Below are positions 25,242-32,636 of a stretch of DNA of 64,000 nt, piece by piece (the first letter of the stretch is position 1; the number at the start of each line of letters is the position of its first letter). Where the stretch lies: the NCBI GenBank assembly GCA_963810945.1, contig CAWEPI010000004.1, forward strand, positions 1,240,001 to 1,304,000. The letters run 5' to 3'. The DNA is from JAOUEA01 sp963810945. Its GTDB lineage: Bacteria > Actinomycetota > UBA4738 > HRBIN12. The notes beneath the pieces are model-generated. The model worked only from the letters and a program-made list of their open reading frames with translations. It had not been told where the DNA came from and did no database searches. The translations under genes were made by a program, and so were the position numbers.

Positions 25242-27404
25242 GTGAGCGTCTGCCTGAGTTGCGGCGCAGCGAACGCGGACGGGGCGAGCTTCTGCGGCAC
25301 GTGCGGGACCGCCCTCGGATCGGTCTGCGCATCCTGCGGTTCGTCCCTGCCCGAAGGGGCTCGGTTCTGCCCATCCTGCGGCGCGCCGGCGGCGGAGGCG
25401 GCGCCAGCGGCGGAGACGGAGCGCCAGCGGAAGGTGATCTCGGTGGTCTTCGCCGATCTGGTCGGGTACACGGCGCACTCGGAGGTCGCAGACGCCGAGG
25501 ACGTCCGCGAGCTGCTCGAGCGCTACTACGCGCGTGTCAGCGCCGAGATCGAGCGCTTCGGAGGGACGGTCGAGAAGTTCATCGGCGACGCGGTCATGGC
25601 GGTGTTCGGCGCGCCCGTCTCCAGGGGCGACGATGCCGAACGAGCGGTGCGGGCTGCGCTCCAGATCCCGGGCGCGGTGGCGGCGCTGAACGCAGAGACG
25701 CCGGACGCCGAACTCCAGGTCCGCGTCGGCGTGAACACCGGCGAGGCCGTCGTCGAGCTGGACGCTACCTCCGAGAGCACCGCGATCGTCGTAGGCGATA
25801 TGGTCAACACCGCGTCACGGCTCCAGTCCGCGGCTCCCCCAGGTGGCGTCCTCGTCGGCGAGGAGACGTACCGGATCACGCACCGCGCGATCAACTACGA
25901 GCACGTCGAGCCGATCATCGCGAAGAACAAGCGGGATCCCGTCCCGGTTTGGCTGGCGATCGAGCCGATCTCGGGATCCGCACAGCGCCCCAGCGAGACC
26001 CCGTTCCTCGGCAGGGAGAACGAGCTCGACCTGCTCGACGACGTGTGGGGGCGCGCGACGAGTGGGCGACGCGCGCATCTCGTGACGATCCTGGGCGACC
26101 CGGGGATCGGGAAGAGTCGCCTCGCGCTGGAACTGGCCAACCGCGTCGAGGCGGCGGGCGGGCGGACGTTCGAGGTGCGGGAGCTCCCCTACACGCAGAG
26201 CGCAGGCTACGAGGCGTTCGGCCAGCTCGTGAAGGATGTGGCCGGCATCTTCGAGCTCGACCCTGAAAGGGTCACGAACGAGAAGCTGGTGCGCACCCTC
26301 GATCGGCTGGGGCTCGTCGACCGAGAGAGCGTGGATCGACTCTCCGTGTTCGTCGGAGCCGGCGATGAACCCGCGGAGGATCGACGCGAGGTGTTCGACG
26401 CTGCGCGCGGGTTCGTCGAGGCGCTGGCCCGGGAGCAACCGACCCTTCTGGTCTTCGACGACATCCACTGGGCGCATCCGAGCATGCTCGACCTGATCGA
26501 CTCGCTGGCGGCGCGGATGCGGGACGCGCCGATCCTGGTCCTGTGTCTGGCGCGAACGGAGCTGCTCGACGCCCGGCCGATGTGGGGCGGGGGGCAGGCC
26601 TCGTCCTTCACGATCCGTCTCGACCCGCTGACCGCGGACGATGCCCACGCGCTCGCCGCCACCCTCACGACCTCGTTGGCGCACGACGTCGCGGCACAGA
26701 TCGAAACGACCTCCGGAGGCAACCCGCTGTTCATCGAAGAACTGTCGGCATGGGTCGCCGAGGGAGGAGACCGTACGGCGTTGCCCAACACGGTGCGCGC
26801 CATGATCGCGGCTCGCCTCGATGCGCTGCCCAGAGACGAGCGGGCGGTCGTGAACGATGCGGCGGTCGTCGGCAAGGTCTTCTGGCGCGGCGTGCTGGGC
26901 GGGATCGGTGCGGGAGGCGGTGACCTCGATGCCGCCCTCGACTCCCTGCAGGATCGCGACGTGATCCGGAGGGAGGCCTCGTCGAAGGTCGAGGGCGATC
27001 GCGAGTACTCATTCCGACACATCCTGATCCGCGACGTCGCGTACTCCACGCTGACGCGGACCGCCAGGCGAGAACGGCACGAAGCGGTCGCGACCTTCTT
27101 CGAGCAGCGGCTGCCCGAGACCGACAGCCTCTCCGCGATCCTCGCGTACCACTGGAAGGAGGCGGGCGACACGGAGCGGGCGGTTGACTACCTGCTCTCG
27201 GCGGCTGAGCGCGCGGAACTCGCCTGGGCCAACGCGGAGGCCGTGGCGCTGTTCGAGGAGGCCCTCTCGCTGATCCCGCGTGACAACGAGGCCCGGAGGC
27301 GGTCGATCGGTCTACGACGCGGCGTCGCGTGGTCTCGGTACGAGCACTCTAGGATGGACGAGCAGTCCCTCCGACGTGCGGCGCGGGAGGATCCCGCTAG
27401 CTGA
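25242..27404 (+). CDS. Zinc-ribbon / class III adenylate cyclase / STAND-type ATPase, lacking the TPR tail
   Basis: A 720-residue paralogue of the 21579-24749 protein, with two tandem zinc ribbons at the N-terminus (CLSCG...FCGTC and CASCG...FCPSC). The cyclase domain keeps VFADLVGYT, EKFIGDAVMAVFG and GDMVNTASRL, so both metal aspartates, the lysine and Asn/Arg are present. The ATPase has Walker A GDPGIGKSRL and Walker B LLVFDDIHW. It stops just as the TPR region would begin (FEEALSLIPRD), and no frame downstream continues it, so the truncation looks real. Its 3' end overlaps the convergent DUF4242 gene by 8 nt. The GTG start is chosen from the upstream hexamer and because the first cysteine follows at once. 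Confidence 0.87.
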   Translation: MSVCLSCGAANADGASFCGTCGTALGSVCASCGSSLPEGARFCPSCGAPAAEAAPAAETERQRKVISVVFADLVGYTAHSEVADAEDVRELLERYYARVSAEIERFGGTVEKFIGDAVMAVFGAPVSRGDDAERAVRAALQIPGAVAALNAETPDAELQVRVGVNTGEAVVELDATSESTAIVVGDMVNTASRLQSAAPPGGVLVGEETYRITHRAINYEHVEPIIAKNKRDPVPVWLAIEPISGSAQRPSETPFLGRENELDLLDDVWGRATSGRRAHLVTILGDPGIGKSRLALELANRVEAAGGRTFEVRELPYTQSAGYEAFGQLVKDVAGIFELDPERVTNEKLVRTLDRLGLVDRESVDRLSVFVGAGDEPAEDRREVFDAARGFVEALAREQPTLLVFDDIHWAHPSMLDLIDSLAARMRDAPILVLCLARTELLDARPMWGGGQASSFTIRLDPLTADDAHALAATLTTSLAHDVAAQIETTSGGNPLFIEELSAWVAEGGDRTALPNTVRAMIAARLDALPRDERAVVNDAAVVGKVFWRGVLGGIGAGGGDLDAALDSLQDRDVIRREASSKVEGDREYSFRHILIRDVAYSTLTRTARRERHEAVATFFEQRLPETDSLSAILAYHWKEAGDTERAVDYLLSAAERAELAWANAEAVALFEEALSLIPRDNEARRRSIGLRRGVAWSRYEHSRMDEQSLRRAAREDPAS

Positions 27405-27678
27405 AATCCGACGGGGCCACGTCCCCGCCGATCTCGTAGATCAATTCGATCTGGTGTCCACCCATCGCATCGGCATGGCTGCGCACGATGTCCTCGTCGG
27501 GAGCGAAGTAGACGCAGAAGGTTCGGACGGCTCCATCCGGGCTCCCCACGACGTGGCTGTGCTCCCACACGATCTGGGTGAACTCGGTCTCCGTCAGACG
27601 CTTGCTCTTCCGTGCACGCAACTCGAGGTGCTCGTCATCGATCTGGCCGAAGTTCCGTTGAACCAGGTATCGCGGCAT
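27397..27678 (-). CDS. DUF4242 (small ferredoxin-like/nickel-binding) protein
   Basis: A 93-residue protein starting MPRYLVQRNFG. TQIVWEHSHVVGSPDG, TFCVYFAPDEDIVRSHADAMG and a hydrophobic C-terminal strand match the DUF4242 family of small alpha+beta barrel proteins; some members are reported as nickel-binding. The conserved His and Cys in WEHSH and TFCVY are present. ATG 27678 has an AAGG motif 6 nt upstream, better than the ATG two codons earlier. Physiological role unknown. Confidence 0.82.
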   Translation of the reverse strand: MPRYLVQRNFGQIDDEHLELRARKSKRLTETEFTQIVWEHSHVVGSPDGAVRTFCVYFAPDEDIVRSHADAMGGHQIELIYEIGGDVAPSDFS

Positions 27679-27794
27679 GACCATCCTTCTCGTCGCGTCG
27701 GGGACCAGACAGCGACGATATCCGCGTGGATACGGGGGGTCAAGGGAAGTACAACGGTGGCCGGAGCGCTCGTCTCACGGCGACACGCTTCGGC

Positions 27795-27800
27795 TATCCT
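27795..27800 (+). promoter_or_regulatory. Candidate -10 element (leaderless) for the gene at 27809
   Basis: TATCCT ends 8 nt before the ATG at 27809, with no Shine-Dalgarno between. Confidence 0.45.
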
Positions 27801-27808
27801 CTCCCGCG

Positions 27809-28582
27809 ATGGAAGCCATCGGAGAGCTCGTCGCCGCCGCCGTCGTCGATCAGCGCATCTGGGAAACCCAGGGGAACACGTCCCCCGACGGGGTGTACCT
27901 GGTGGGTCAGCCCGGGCCCGCGCTCCCGTTCGTGATCTTCCGGGCCTGGAAGGTGCCGGTGGGGTTCGTCTCCGAGGAGATCCGGCTGATCGGGCCGTCG
28001 GGCCGCACGACCTTCCGATGGGGCCCCGAGGTGCGACGCATGGCCGGCGCGATGGACCTCACGACCGAGGTCGACGTCGTCCGCGACGCGGCGTTCGCCG
28101 AGAGCGGCACCTACGTGGCGTCGTTCATCCTCGACGAACAGATCCTGGGCGAGCTCGAGTTCCCCGTCTACGTGCAGTCCGTGGCGACATCCCTCCCCAA
28201 GGAGGTCGAGGACGGCCTGAAGAAGTCCGACGTGATCTGGGTGGGCACCCAGGATCACGGGCGCCGAACGACCGCTCCCGCCTGGTTCGCGTACAAGAAC
28301 GGGCGGATCTTCCTGGTGTCGCAGCGCGAGCCCGGCCCCCAGGAGCAGACCGTTCCCGGCGTGCCCGACGCCACCGAGCTCCTCGTGGTGACGCGGCGCA
28401 AGGGCCGGGACACGGCGCTCGACGAGTTCACGGCCGCCCAGCGCAAGCTCGAGGGTCCCGAGTGGGAGGAGGCGGCCAAGGTGCTCGCCGACAAGCGGAA
28501 GAGCCGCGCCGGGGCCCCCACCGAATCCATCGCTCGCTGGCGAGGATCCTGCGACATCGTGGAGCTCGTGCCGAACGTCTGA
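27809..28582 (+). CDS. Two-domain protein of unknown function, C-terminal half resembling an FMN split barrel
   Basis: A 257-residue soluble protein. Residues about 25-125 look like an all-beta domain (FVIFRAWKVPVGF, EEIRLIGPSGRTTFRW, GTYVASFILDEQILGELEFPVYV), reminiscent of small DUF6941-like beta-sandwich proteins. Residues about 140-257 (APAWFAYKNGRIFLVSQREPG, ATELLVVTRRKG, RWRGSCDIVELVPN) resemble a pyridoxamine-phosphate-oxidase-type split barrel, but no cofactor motif is certain. I do not recognise the family. It is convergent with DAHP synthase, with 8 nt between stops. Confidence 0.65.
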   Translation: MEAIGELVAAAVVDQRIWETQGNTSPDGVYLVGQPGPALPFVIFRAWKVPVGFVSEEIRLIGPSGRTTFRWGPEVRRMAGAMDLTTEVDVVRDAAFAESGTYVASFILDEQILGELEFPVYVQSVATSLPKEVEDGLKKSDVIWVGTQDHGRRTTAPAWFAYKNGRIFLVSQREPGPQEQTVPGVPDATELLVVTRRKGRDTALDEFTAAQRKLEGPEWEEAAKVLADKRKSRAGAPTESIARWRGSCDIVELVPNV

Positions 28583-28590
28583 CCTTGCCG

Positions 28591-29611
28591 TCAGCGGTTC
28601 ACGGGACGGCCGACGGCTTCGGCCACGCGGGCGAGCTGCGCACCGAGTTCCACCATCTCGTCCGGCAGGAGCGCCTGCGGACCGTCCACGAGCGCCTGCT
28701 CGGGATCCGCGTGCACGTCGATCATCACGGCGTCGGCGCCGGCGGCGACGGCGGCGAGCGCCATCGGCGCCACCAGGTTGCGCTTGCCTACGGCGTGGGA
28801 GGGGTCGACGATCACCGGGAGGTGCGACTCGCGCTGCGCCACCGCCATGCCGGCCAGGTCGAGCGTGTTGCGCGTCGACGGCTCGAAGGTGCGGATGCCC
28901 CGCTCGCACAGGATGATCTCGGAGTTGCCACGCTGGGCCACGTACTCGGCCGCCTGCAGCCACTCGTCGATCGTCATGGCGAGCCCACGCTTGAGCATCA
29001 CGGGCTTGTTGGTCAGCCCGACCTCCTTGAGCAGCTCGAAGTTCTGCGCGTTGCGCGTGCCGACACGGATGCAATCCGCGATCTCGGTGACGTGCTCGAC
29101 CTGGGAGACGTCGACGACCTCGACCACGAACGGGAGACCGGTCTGCTGCCGGCACTCCCTCAGGATCTCCAACCCGCGCTCCCCCAGACCTTGGAACGCG
29201 TACGGCGAGGTCCTGCGGCTTGTACACGTCGCCGCGCAGGATCGTGGCGCCCGCCTCCTTGGCCGCCTTGCACGCGATCAGCGCCTGCTCGTCGTTCTCG
29301 ACCGCGCAGGGCCCGGCGATGATCGTGAACGTCGCGCGCCCGACCTGGGTGCCCCCGACCGAGACCATGGTGGCCTCGGGATGCAGGTCGCGGGCGACCA
29401 TCTTGTAGGCCTTGCCGATCTGGATCACGTGGTCGACGCCGTGCATCTGCGTCCAGTCGAGCGCCCGCAGGCGCTCCGTATCGCCCACCAGCCCGACCAC
29501 CGTGTGCACCGTGCCGCGCGAGACGAACGCCTCGCCCCCCGCGTTGCGCGCACGTTCGGCGACGGCCTCGATGTCCGCGTCCGTCGCGTCTCGCGTCATC
29601 ACGACGACCAT
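28591..29611 (-). CDS. aroF: 3-deoxy-7-phosphoheptulonate (DAHP) synthase, type I beta; frameshifted near 29212
   Basis: The first enzyme of the shikimate pathway, condensing PEP with erythrose 4-phosphate. The N-terminal ACT-like regulatory part and the start of the barrel (FTIIAGPCAVENDEQ, GATILRGDVYKP) are read from 29611. The rest (GLPFVVEVVDVSQVEHV, DCIRVGTRNAQNFELL, KPVMLKRG, LPVIVDPSHAVGKR, VMIDVHADPEQALVDG) is in the next frame. Removing one base at about 29211-29214 restores the expected KP-R-T-S-PYAFQGLG segment and a protein of about 339 residues, so the break is almost certainly a sequencing error. Expression appears controlled by a leader-peptide attenuator upstream. Confidence 0.93.
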
Positions 29612-29651
29612 GTGTCGGTGACCTCCCTCGTCCCGCCTCGGGCCGGTCCCG

Positions 29652-29685
29652 GGGAAGGAAGAACCCCGGGTGTCGGACCCGGGGT
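29652..29685 (-). terminator. Attenuator terminator upstream of DAHP synthase
   Basis: On the minus strand, ACCCCGGGT (29685-29677) and ACCCGGGGT (29671-29663) form a perfect 9-bp stem with a 5-nt loop, followed by the pyrimidine-rich tail TTCTTCCTTCC. The second arm can instead pair with CCCCGGG at 29654-29648, and the first arm with GGCCCGG (29723-29717) inside the leader ORF. Mutually exclusive pairings like these are expected of a transcription attenuator. It lies 26 nt after the leader stop codon and about 50 nt before the DAHP synthase start. Confidence 0.75.
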
Positions 29686-29711
29686 CGCGTGTGTGCTGGG
29701 GCTACAGGCGA

Positions 29712-29765
29712 CTACGCCGGGCCGCTGCCCGCGTAGGTGAACGCGTAGTCGAAGAACCGCTGCAT
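29712..29765 (-). CDS. Aromatic-rich leader peptide (17 aa) of the DAHP synthase attenuator
   Basis: The minus-strand ORF encodes MQRFFDYAFTYAGSGPA. Five of eight residues at positions 4-11 are Phe or Tyr (FFDYAFTY). An 8-bp inverted repeat, GACTACGC at codons 6-8 and GCGTAGTC over the stop codon, lies within it. Ribosome stalling at these codons when Phe- or Tyr-tRNA is scarce would leave GGCCCGG near the end of the ORF free to pair with the first arm of the terminator. This is the classic layout of amino-acid attenuation, and DAHP synthase makes the precursor of Phe and Tyr. No Shine-Dalgarno is seen; the promoter position suggests a leaderless transcript. Confidence 0.8.
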   Translation of the reverse strand: MQRFFDYAFTYAGSGPA

Positions 29766-29773
29766 GACGCCCT

Positions 29774-29803
29774 ATCATGCGCGTTCGGACCCCGGGGTGG
29801 CAA
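29774..29803 (-). promoter_or_regulatory. Candidate promoter for the DAHP synthase leader
   Basis: On the minus strand, TTGCCA (29803-29798) and CATGAT (29779-29774) are separated by 18 nt. The -10 ends 8 nt before the leader ATG, so the transcript would start at or next to that codon. Confidence 0.5.
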
Positions 29804-29827
29804 GCGACGCGCGATCGAGGGCTCGCG

Positions 29828-29833
29828 TAGGAT
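29828..29833 (+). promoter_or_regulatory. Candidate -10 element (leaderless) for upp
   Basis: TAGGAT ends 7 nt before the upp ATG at 29841, with no Shine-Dalgarno. The divergent DAHP leader promoter lies about 25-50 nt away. Confidence 0.5.
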
Positions 29834-29840
29834 GCGCGCC

Positions 29841-30464
29841 ATGCCGTCGCTCACCGTGCTCGATCACCCCCTGGCGGCGGATCTCCTCACGCGCCTCCGG
29901 GACCGAGAGACCGGCCCCGCCGACTACCGCTCCCTCACACGGCGTCTCGGCCGTCTCCTGGTGATCGAGGCCACACGGGACCTCCCCACGGAGCCCGCCC
30001 CCGTGCAGACGCCGCTCGAAGCGTTCGAGGGCACCCGGCTCGCGGTGGGGCTCGTCGCGATCCCCGTGTTGCGTGCCGGGCTGGGGCTCCTCGACGCCGT
30101 CGTGGATCTCTACCCCGACGCCGTCGTCGGGTACCTGGGGATGGAGCGTGACGAGATCACCCACGAGCCACGCGACTACTACGCCAAGCTGCCGCCGATG
30201 CACGGGCGCCGAGCGCTGCTCGTCGACCCGATGCTGGCGACCGGGGGATCGGGCACCGCGGCGGTGCGCTACGTGAAGGACGCGGGCGCCGAGGACATCG
30301 TGTTCGTCTGCGTCGTGGCCGCGCCCGAGGGGGTCGCGCGGATGCAGGCCGATCATCCCGACGTCCCGGTGGTGACCGCGGCCCTGGACCGGGAGCTGAA
30401 CGCCGACGCCTTCATCCTGCCCGGATTGGGCGACTTCGGGGACCGGCTCTACGGCACGCTGTAG
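29841..30464 (+). CDS. upp: Uracil phosphoribosyltransferase
   Basis: A 207-residue enzyme that makes UMP from uracil and PRPP (pyrimidine salvage). The PRPP-binding loop is LLVDPMLATGGSGTAAV. Other family segments are VAIPVLRAGLGLLDAVVDLYP, GYLGMERDE and the uracil-binding C-terminus ILPGLGDFGDRLYGT. Length and motifs are normal. Start at 29841 is set by family alignment and a -10-like hexamer 7 nt upstream. It is followed at once by a perfect hairpin shared with the convergent nucleoside transporter operon. Confidence 0.96.
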   Translation: MPSLTVLDHPLAADLLTRLRDRETGPADYRSLTRRLGRLLVIEATRDLPTEPAPVQTPLEAFEGTRLAVGLVAIPVLRAGLGLLDAVVDLYPDAVVGYLGMERDEITHEPRDYYAKLPPMHGRRALLVDPMLATGGSGTAAVRYVKDAGAEDIVFVCVVAAPEGVARMQADHPDVPVVTAALDRELNADAFILPGLGDFGDRLYGTL

Positions 30465-30489
30465 CCTCTAGTCCGTCACGGACTAGAGG
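30465..30489. terminator. Bidirectional terminator between upp and the nucleoside ABC operon
   Basis: CCTCTAGTCCG and CGGACTAGAGG form a perfect 11-bp stem around a 3-nt loop directly after the upp stop. The TAG stop codon of the convergent permease gene (30485-30483) lies inside the stem. No T-run is present on either side. Confidence 0.65.
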
Positions 30490-31466
30490 GCGTCGCCGCC
30501 CTCGTACGCCCGGCCCGCGGCGGCCGGCGGCCGCACCTTCCCCACGAAGCCCGCCAGCACCACGATCGTGACCACGTAGGGGATCATCCGGATGAACTGG
30601 TCGGGGATCACGTTGATGATGGGCGCGTCCGCGAGGCGGAGCGGGATCGCCTGGGCGAAGCCGAAGATGAACGCGACCAGCATCAGGCGCTTCGGGTTCC
30701 AGTTCGACAGGATCAACGCCGCCAGGGCGATGAAGCCCAGCCCCAGCGTCTGACCCTCGCCCCAGCTGTAGGCGACCTCCACCGCGAGGTAGGCGCCTGC
30801 CAGCCCGGCGAACGCCCCGGACAGGAGCACCCCCTGGTAGCGCAGCGGCGCCACGCGCACGCCGAGGGACCTGGTGGCCTCCGGGTTCTCACCGCAGGAA
30901 CGCAGACGCAGGCCCCAGCGCGTGCGGTAGAGCACGAACGTCACCGGGAACACGATCAGCAGCGCCACCACCACCATCGGCGATAACTGTTCGAACGCCC
31001 GCCCCAGACCCCACGGGATCTTGGAGAGCAGCGGGATGTTCACGGGGTTCAGGTGCGGCTGCCCGGGGTCGGACTGGGTGGCCTGCCCGAAGAAGATCGT
31101 GGACAGGAACCGGGCGAGCCCGACGGCGACCAGGTTGATCACAACGCCCGCGACGATCTGGTCGACCTTGAACGTGACGGTGACCAGCGCGAAGATCGAC
31201 GCGAAGACCGCGCCGCACGCCATCCCGACCAGCAGGCCCATGATGGGCCCCCAGGGCAGCCCCCAGCCGAGACCCTCGGGTGCCGGGAGCGTGAAGTGGT
31301 GCGCGCCCCACGATCCGGTCACCGTCCCGATGATCATCAGTCCCTCGAGACCGATGTTCACGATGCCCGAACGCTCGCTGAAGAGGCCGCCGAGGCCGGT
31401 CAGGTAGATGATCGTGAAGTACGTCAGGGCGATGCCGATGGCGGCGCCGATGTCTCCGAGCGGCAT
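30483..31466 (-). CDS. Nucleoside ABC transporter permease, second subunit (NupQ/YufQ type)
   Basis: A 327-residue membrane protein of the branched-chain/BMP permease family. It begins MPLGDIGAAIGIALTYFTIIYLTGLGGLFSERSG, has the conserved NIGLEGLMIIG motif, and has about eight to ten hydrophobic helices (for example VVVALLIVFPVTFVLY). Its start overlaps the stop of the first permease gene (TGATG). It should pair with that permease as the transmembrane channel of a nucleoside importer driven by the ATPase encoded upstream. Confidence 0.92.
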   Translation of the reverse strand: MPLGDIGAAIGIALTYFTIIYLTGLGGLFSERSGIVNIGLEGLMIIGTVTGSWGAHHFTLPAPEGLGWGLPWGPIMGLLVGMACGAVFASIFALVTVTFKVDQIVAGVVINLVAVGLARFLSTIFFGQATQSDPGQPHLNPVNIPLLSKIPWGLGRAFEQLSPMVVVALLIVFPVTFVLYRTRWGLRLRSCGENPEATRSLGVRVAPLRYQGVLLSGAFAGLAGAYLAVEVAYSWGEGQTLGLGFIALAALILSNWNPKRLMLVAFIFGFAQAIPLRLADAPIINVIPDQFIRMIPYVVTIVVLAGFVGKVRPPAAAGRAYEGGDAL

Positions 31467-32636
31467 CAGGCGGCCTCCTCCCCGGACGCGTCCTCGAGGT
31501 CCTCGACCTCCGCCGCGCGCCGCAGCTGACGGGCGAGCAGGCGTCGCCTGGCGAGCTGGTACGTCACGACCACCGAGATGATCAGGATCCCCTGCAGGAT
31601 GATGATGAATTCGCGCGGGACGTCGGTCTCGATCTGGACCGCGGTCTCGCCGCGTGCCAGGACGCCCCACAGGATGGCCGCGGCCACGATGCCCGCGGGG
31701 TTGTTCTGCCCCAGGAACGCCACCGCGATGCCCGTGAAGCCCGAGGGCGACCTCGTACCCGATCGGCAGGTACCCACGCTCGCCCAGGAGCTGCTGCATC
31801 CCGACGAGTCCGGCCAGGGCCCCCGAGAGGAGGAAGAGCTTCATCTGGACGCCACCGATCGAGATGCCGCCCGCGCGCGCCGTCCCCGCCGACGCGCCCA
31901 CGGCCCGCGCCTCGTAGCCCAGCCGCATCCGCTTCAGCACGAACCAGACGATGAACGCCGCGAGGATCGCTCCCGGGAAGAGCCACGTGAGGTGGGCGCT
32001 CGAGCGGATGCCGAAGTAGTGGCCGAGGTCCGGGATCAGGGCGTTGCGGGCGAACGGGTCGGTGCGGAGGTTGACGTTGAAGTTGCCCTCCTGCGTCGTG
32101 TAGCGGAGCGGTCCGTTGATGGCCCAGGCCACCAGGCTCACCGCGATGCCGTTCAACATGATCGTGGTCACCACCTCGTGCGCCCCGGTCTTCACCTTCA
32201 GGGCGCCCGCGATGCCCGCCCAGGCCATGGCGCCCAACATGCCGCCCGCGATCACCGCGAACATCAAGAGCGGGCCCGGGATGAAGTCGAGCTTGAGCGC
32301 GACGAACGCCGCGGTCATCATCCCGACGATGTACTGCCCCTCGACCCCGATGTTGAACATGCCGCCCTTGAAGCACACCGCGACGGCGAGGGCGGAGAAG
32401 ATGAGCGGCGTCGCCGCCGCGAGCACGTAGCCGACGCCCTCCTTCTCGCCGAAGGAGAAATGGAGGATCGCTCCGTAGACGGTGGCCGGGCTCTCCCCGT
32501 ACGCCAGGATGATCAGGGAGCCCAGGAAGAGCGCGATCACCATGGCGAGGCCCAAGGCGCCGAGCTGACCCGCGAGGCGCTCGAGCCACTCGGGCCGGTG
32601 CCGCTCCTCGATCGCGGGGGCAGCGACGGAGGCCAT
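31466..32636 (-). CDS. Nucleoside ABC transporter permease, first subunit (NupP/YufP type), frameshifted near 31745
   Basis: Starts at the ATG at 32636, overlapping the stop of the ATPase gene. It shows family motifs GESPATVYGAIL, ATPLIFSALAVAVCFKGGMFNIGVEGQ and TGAHEVVTTIMLNGIAV. After ERGYLPIGYEVA the frame breaks in a C-run near 31745. The next frame continues GFTGIAVAFLGQNNPAGIVAAAILWGVL to a TGA at 31466. One inserted base accounts for the break and gives about 389 residues, normal for this subunit. Probably a sequencing error, since both partner genes are intact. Confidence 0.9.
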
